6,337 nt of DNA from JAVBSN01 sp031556525 (GTDB taxonomy: Bacteria; Bacillota; Clostridia; Lachnospirales; Lachnospiraceae). Shown here one piece after another: positions 4,689 to 6,337 of this stretch (within the stretch, counting starts at the first letter, position 1; every line of letters begins with the position of its first letter). The stretch lies in contig JAVBSS010000025.1 in the NCBI GenBank assembly GCA_031556525.1, positions 1-6,337 of the forward strand, in the 5' to 3' direction. The notes below the pieces were generated by a model. That model was not told where the DNA came from and searched no databases. It worked only from the letters and a program-made list of their open reading frames with translations. The position numbers and the translations under genes were made by a program.

Positions 4689-6337
4689 ATGAAATTTAGT
4701 AATGGATGCTGGATACAAAAAGAAGGAACTGAGTGTTTTTCACCAGCGCAAGTTTATTTTTCTAAAATAGAGGAAGATATGGTGAGTATATGTGCGCCAA
4801 CACATTATATTAATCACCGTGGAGATACATTAGGAGGGGTTAATCTTACAATACATATTACTGCACCAATGCCAGAGGTATTAAGAATACAGACTTATCA
4901 CTATATGGGTGTTAAGGACAATGGGCCAGCTTTTGAATTAGAAGGAATCACAACTGGAAATATGGTAGCAGAAGAGACAGATGAGAAACTTATCGTATCA
5001 TCAGGAAGTCTTAGGGTAGAGGTAGAGAAAAATACTTGCGGTATTGTATTCTATCGTGGAAATGAGAAGATTACTTCAAGTGGTTGGAGGGATCTTGCAT
5101 ATATGAAGACTGATTGGAAAGGTCTAGCATATGATGATGGTAGCAAGGAAAATACATATATGCGTGAACAATTAACTTTATCAGTTGGCGAATTAGTATA
5201 TGGTACAGGCGAGAGATTTACACCATTTGTTAAGAATGGTCAAAGTATAGATATATGGAATGAAGATGGTGGTACTTCAACAGATCAATCTTATAAGAAT
5301 ATTCCATTTTATATATCAAATAAAGGATATGGTGTATTTGTAAATCATCCTGAGAAAGTTTCATTTGAAATGGGAACAGAGATGGTAACAAAGGTTGAAT
5401 TTTCAGTGCCAGGTGAGAGCCTAGATTACTTCTTAATCAATGGACCTACGATGAAGGAAGTATTAGCTAGATATACTGACCTTACAGGAAAACCATCACT
5501 TCCAGCACCGTGGACATTTGGATTATGGTTATCAACATCATTTACAACCAACTATGATGAGAAGACTGTTACAGAATTTGTAGACGGTATGTTAGATAGA
5601 GAGATTCCATTAAAGGTATTTCATTTTGACTGTTTCTGGATGAAAGATTTTTGTTGGAGTGATTTCACTTGGGATTCAAGAGTATTCCCAGACCCAGTGG
5701 GTATGATTAAGAGACTTAAAGAAAAAGGTCTTAAAATATGCGTATGGATAAACAGTTATATTGGTCAAGAATCTACCATGTTTAAGGAAGGTGTAGACGG
5801 AGACTACTTTATAAAGAGACCAAATGGTGATGTATGGCAATGGGATATGTGGCAACCGGGCATGGCGATTGTAGATTTTACTAATCCAGAAGCTAGAGCA
5901 TGGTTTGCAGGCAAGTTAGAAGCACTTATTGATATGGGTGTAGATTGCTTTAAGACAGACTTTGGTGAGAGAATTCCTACAGAGGCTGTATATGCTGATG
6001 GTTCAGACCCAGTTAAGATGCATAATTATTACACTTATTTATATAACAAAACAGTATTTGATGTATTAGTTAAGAAAAAAGGTAAAGAAGAAGCAGTATT
6101 ATTTGCTCGTTCAGCAACAGCTGGGGGACAAAAATTTCCTGTACATTGGGGTGGAGATTGCTGGTCTGATTATGAATCAATGGAAGAGAGTCTTCGAGGT
6201 GGATTATCACTTACTATGTCAGGATTCGGATATTGGAGCCATGATATTGGTGGATTTGAGTCTACTTCAACACCAGACATATATAAGAGATGGTGTGCAT
6301 TTGGACTATTATCAACTCATTCAAGACTTCATGGTTC
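4689..6337 (+). CDS. yicI: Alpha-xylosidase, glycoside hydrolase family 31 (YicI type), 3' partial
   Basis: The enzyme releases alpha-linked xylose from the non-reducing end of xyloglucan fragments such as isoprimeverose (EC 3.2.1.177). 549 codons are present of the roughly 770 usual for YicI; the frame is open at the window edge. The start is ATG 4689 (MKFSNGCW), with AGGAG (4673-4677) 11 nt upstream, slightly long, and the N-terminus aligns with E. coli YicI (MKISDGNW). Residues 1 to about 250 form the N-terminal beta-sandwich; the (beta/alpha)8 barrel begins near PAPWTFGLW (272-280). The predicted nucleophile is D424 in KTDFGE and the acid/base is D490 in HWGGD, 66 residues apart as in E. 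coli (D416, D482). D314 in FDCFWM and the YicI-type residues F285, C315, W353 and K422 are also kept. There is no signal peptide, so it acts in the cytoplasm on imported oligosaccharides. No transporter or other xyloglucan gene lies to its left. Hand-sampled GC is about 27-42%. Confidence 0.96.
   Translation, partial: MKFSNGCWIQKEGTECFSPAQVYFSKIEEDMVSICAPTHYINHRGDTLGGVNLTIHITAPMPEVLRIQTYHYMGVKDNGPAFELEGITTGNMVAEETDEKLIVSSGSLRVEVEKNTCGIVFYRGNEKITSSGWRDLAYMKTDWKGLAYDDGSKENTYMREQLTLSVGELVYGTGERFTPFVKNGQSIDIWNEDGGTSTDQSYKNIPFYISNKGYGVFVNHPEKVSFEMGTEMVTKVEFSVPGESLDYFLINGPTMKEVLARYTDLTGKPSLPAPWTFGLWLSTSFTTNYDEKTVTEFVDGMLDREIPLKVFHFDCFWMKDFCWSDFTWDSRVFPDPVGMIKRLKEKGLKICVWINSYIGQESTMFKEGVDGDYFIKRPNGDVWQWDMWQPGMAIVDFTNPEARAWFAGKLEALIDMGVDCFKTDFGERIPTEAVYADGSDPVKMHNYYTYLYNKTVFDVLVKKKGKEEAVLFARSATAGGQKFPVHWGGDCWSDYESMEESLRGGLSLTMSGFGYWSHDIGGFESTSTPDIYKRWCAFGLLSTHSRLHG

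Noticed and set aside
1..6337. CRISPR array, tRNA/rRNA, transposase, integrase or long terminal repeats
   Set aside because: No regularly spaced repeats, RNA gene signatures, mobile-element genes or long inverted repeats were seen on either strand.

Overview
This AT-rich window looks like the chromosome of a low-GC Gram-positive bacterium (Bacillota), most likely a gut or rumen Clostridia/Lachnospiraceae member. The basis is strong AGGAGG-type ribosome binding sites, A/T-ending codons, consensus sigma-A-like promoters, T-tailed hairpin terminators, and a YicI-type alpha-xylosidase as found in plant-polysaccharide degraders. No species can be named from the sequence alone.

Left part (1-2164, + strand): two poorly characterised genes in probable operon order. 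The first enters from outside the window and encodes a beta-propeller-like protein. The second encodes a DUF4190-like membrane protein with three hydrophobic segments and a BamE/SmpA-like C-terminal module. Both are very AT-rich (hand-sampled lines are about 22-28% GC).

Middle (2127-2980, - strand): a convergent gene for a DUF5131 (phage Gp37/Gp68-like, three-Cys motif) protein. I move its start from a TTG to an internal ATG because of the ribosome binding site. Its stop codon overlaps, as TGATG, the ATG of a 43-codon reading frame that looks translationally coupled. That small frame runs through a perfect 12-bp hairpin which also overlaps the stop codon of the + strand membrane gene. The hairpin has a T-tract only on the - strand side.

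Right part (2981-6337): a divergent intergenic region carries a near-consensus promoter, placed unusually close to the next gene and bracketed by a CGCAAAA/TTTTGCG inverted repeat. It drives a stand-alone AAA-family ATPase with a DUF4143 C-terminal domain, closed by a strong intrinsic terminator. After about 170 bp of AT-rich leader comes yicI, a GH31 alpha-xylosidase cut off by the right edge after 549 codons, with its catalytic aspartates and xylose-specificity residues visible.

The window is a patchwork of independent transcription units rather than one pathway. Only yicI has a confident biochemical role. No RNA genes, CRISPR array, transposase or integrase were seen. The least ordinary locus is the DUF5131 gene with its coupled small frame and the shared hairpin.
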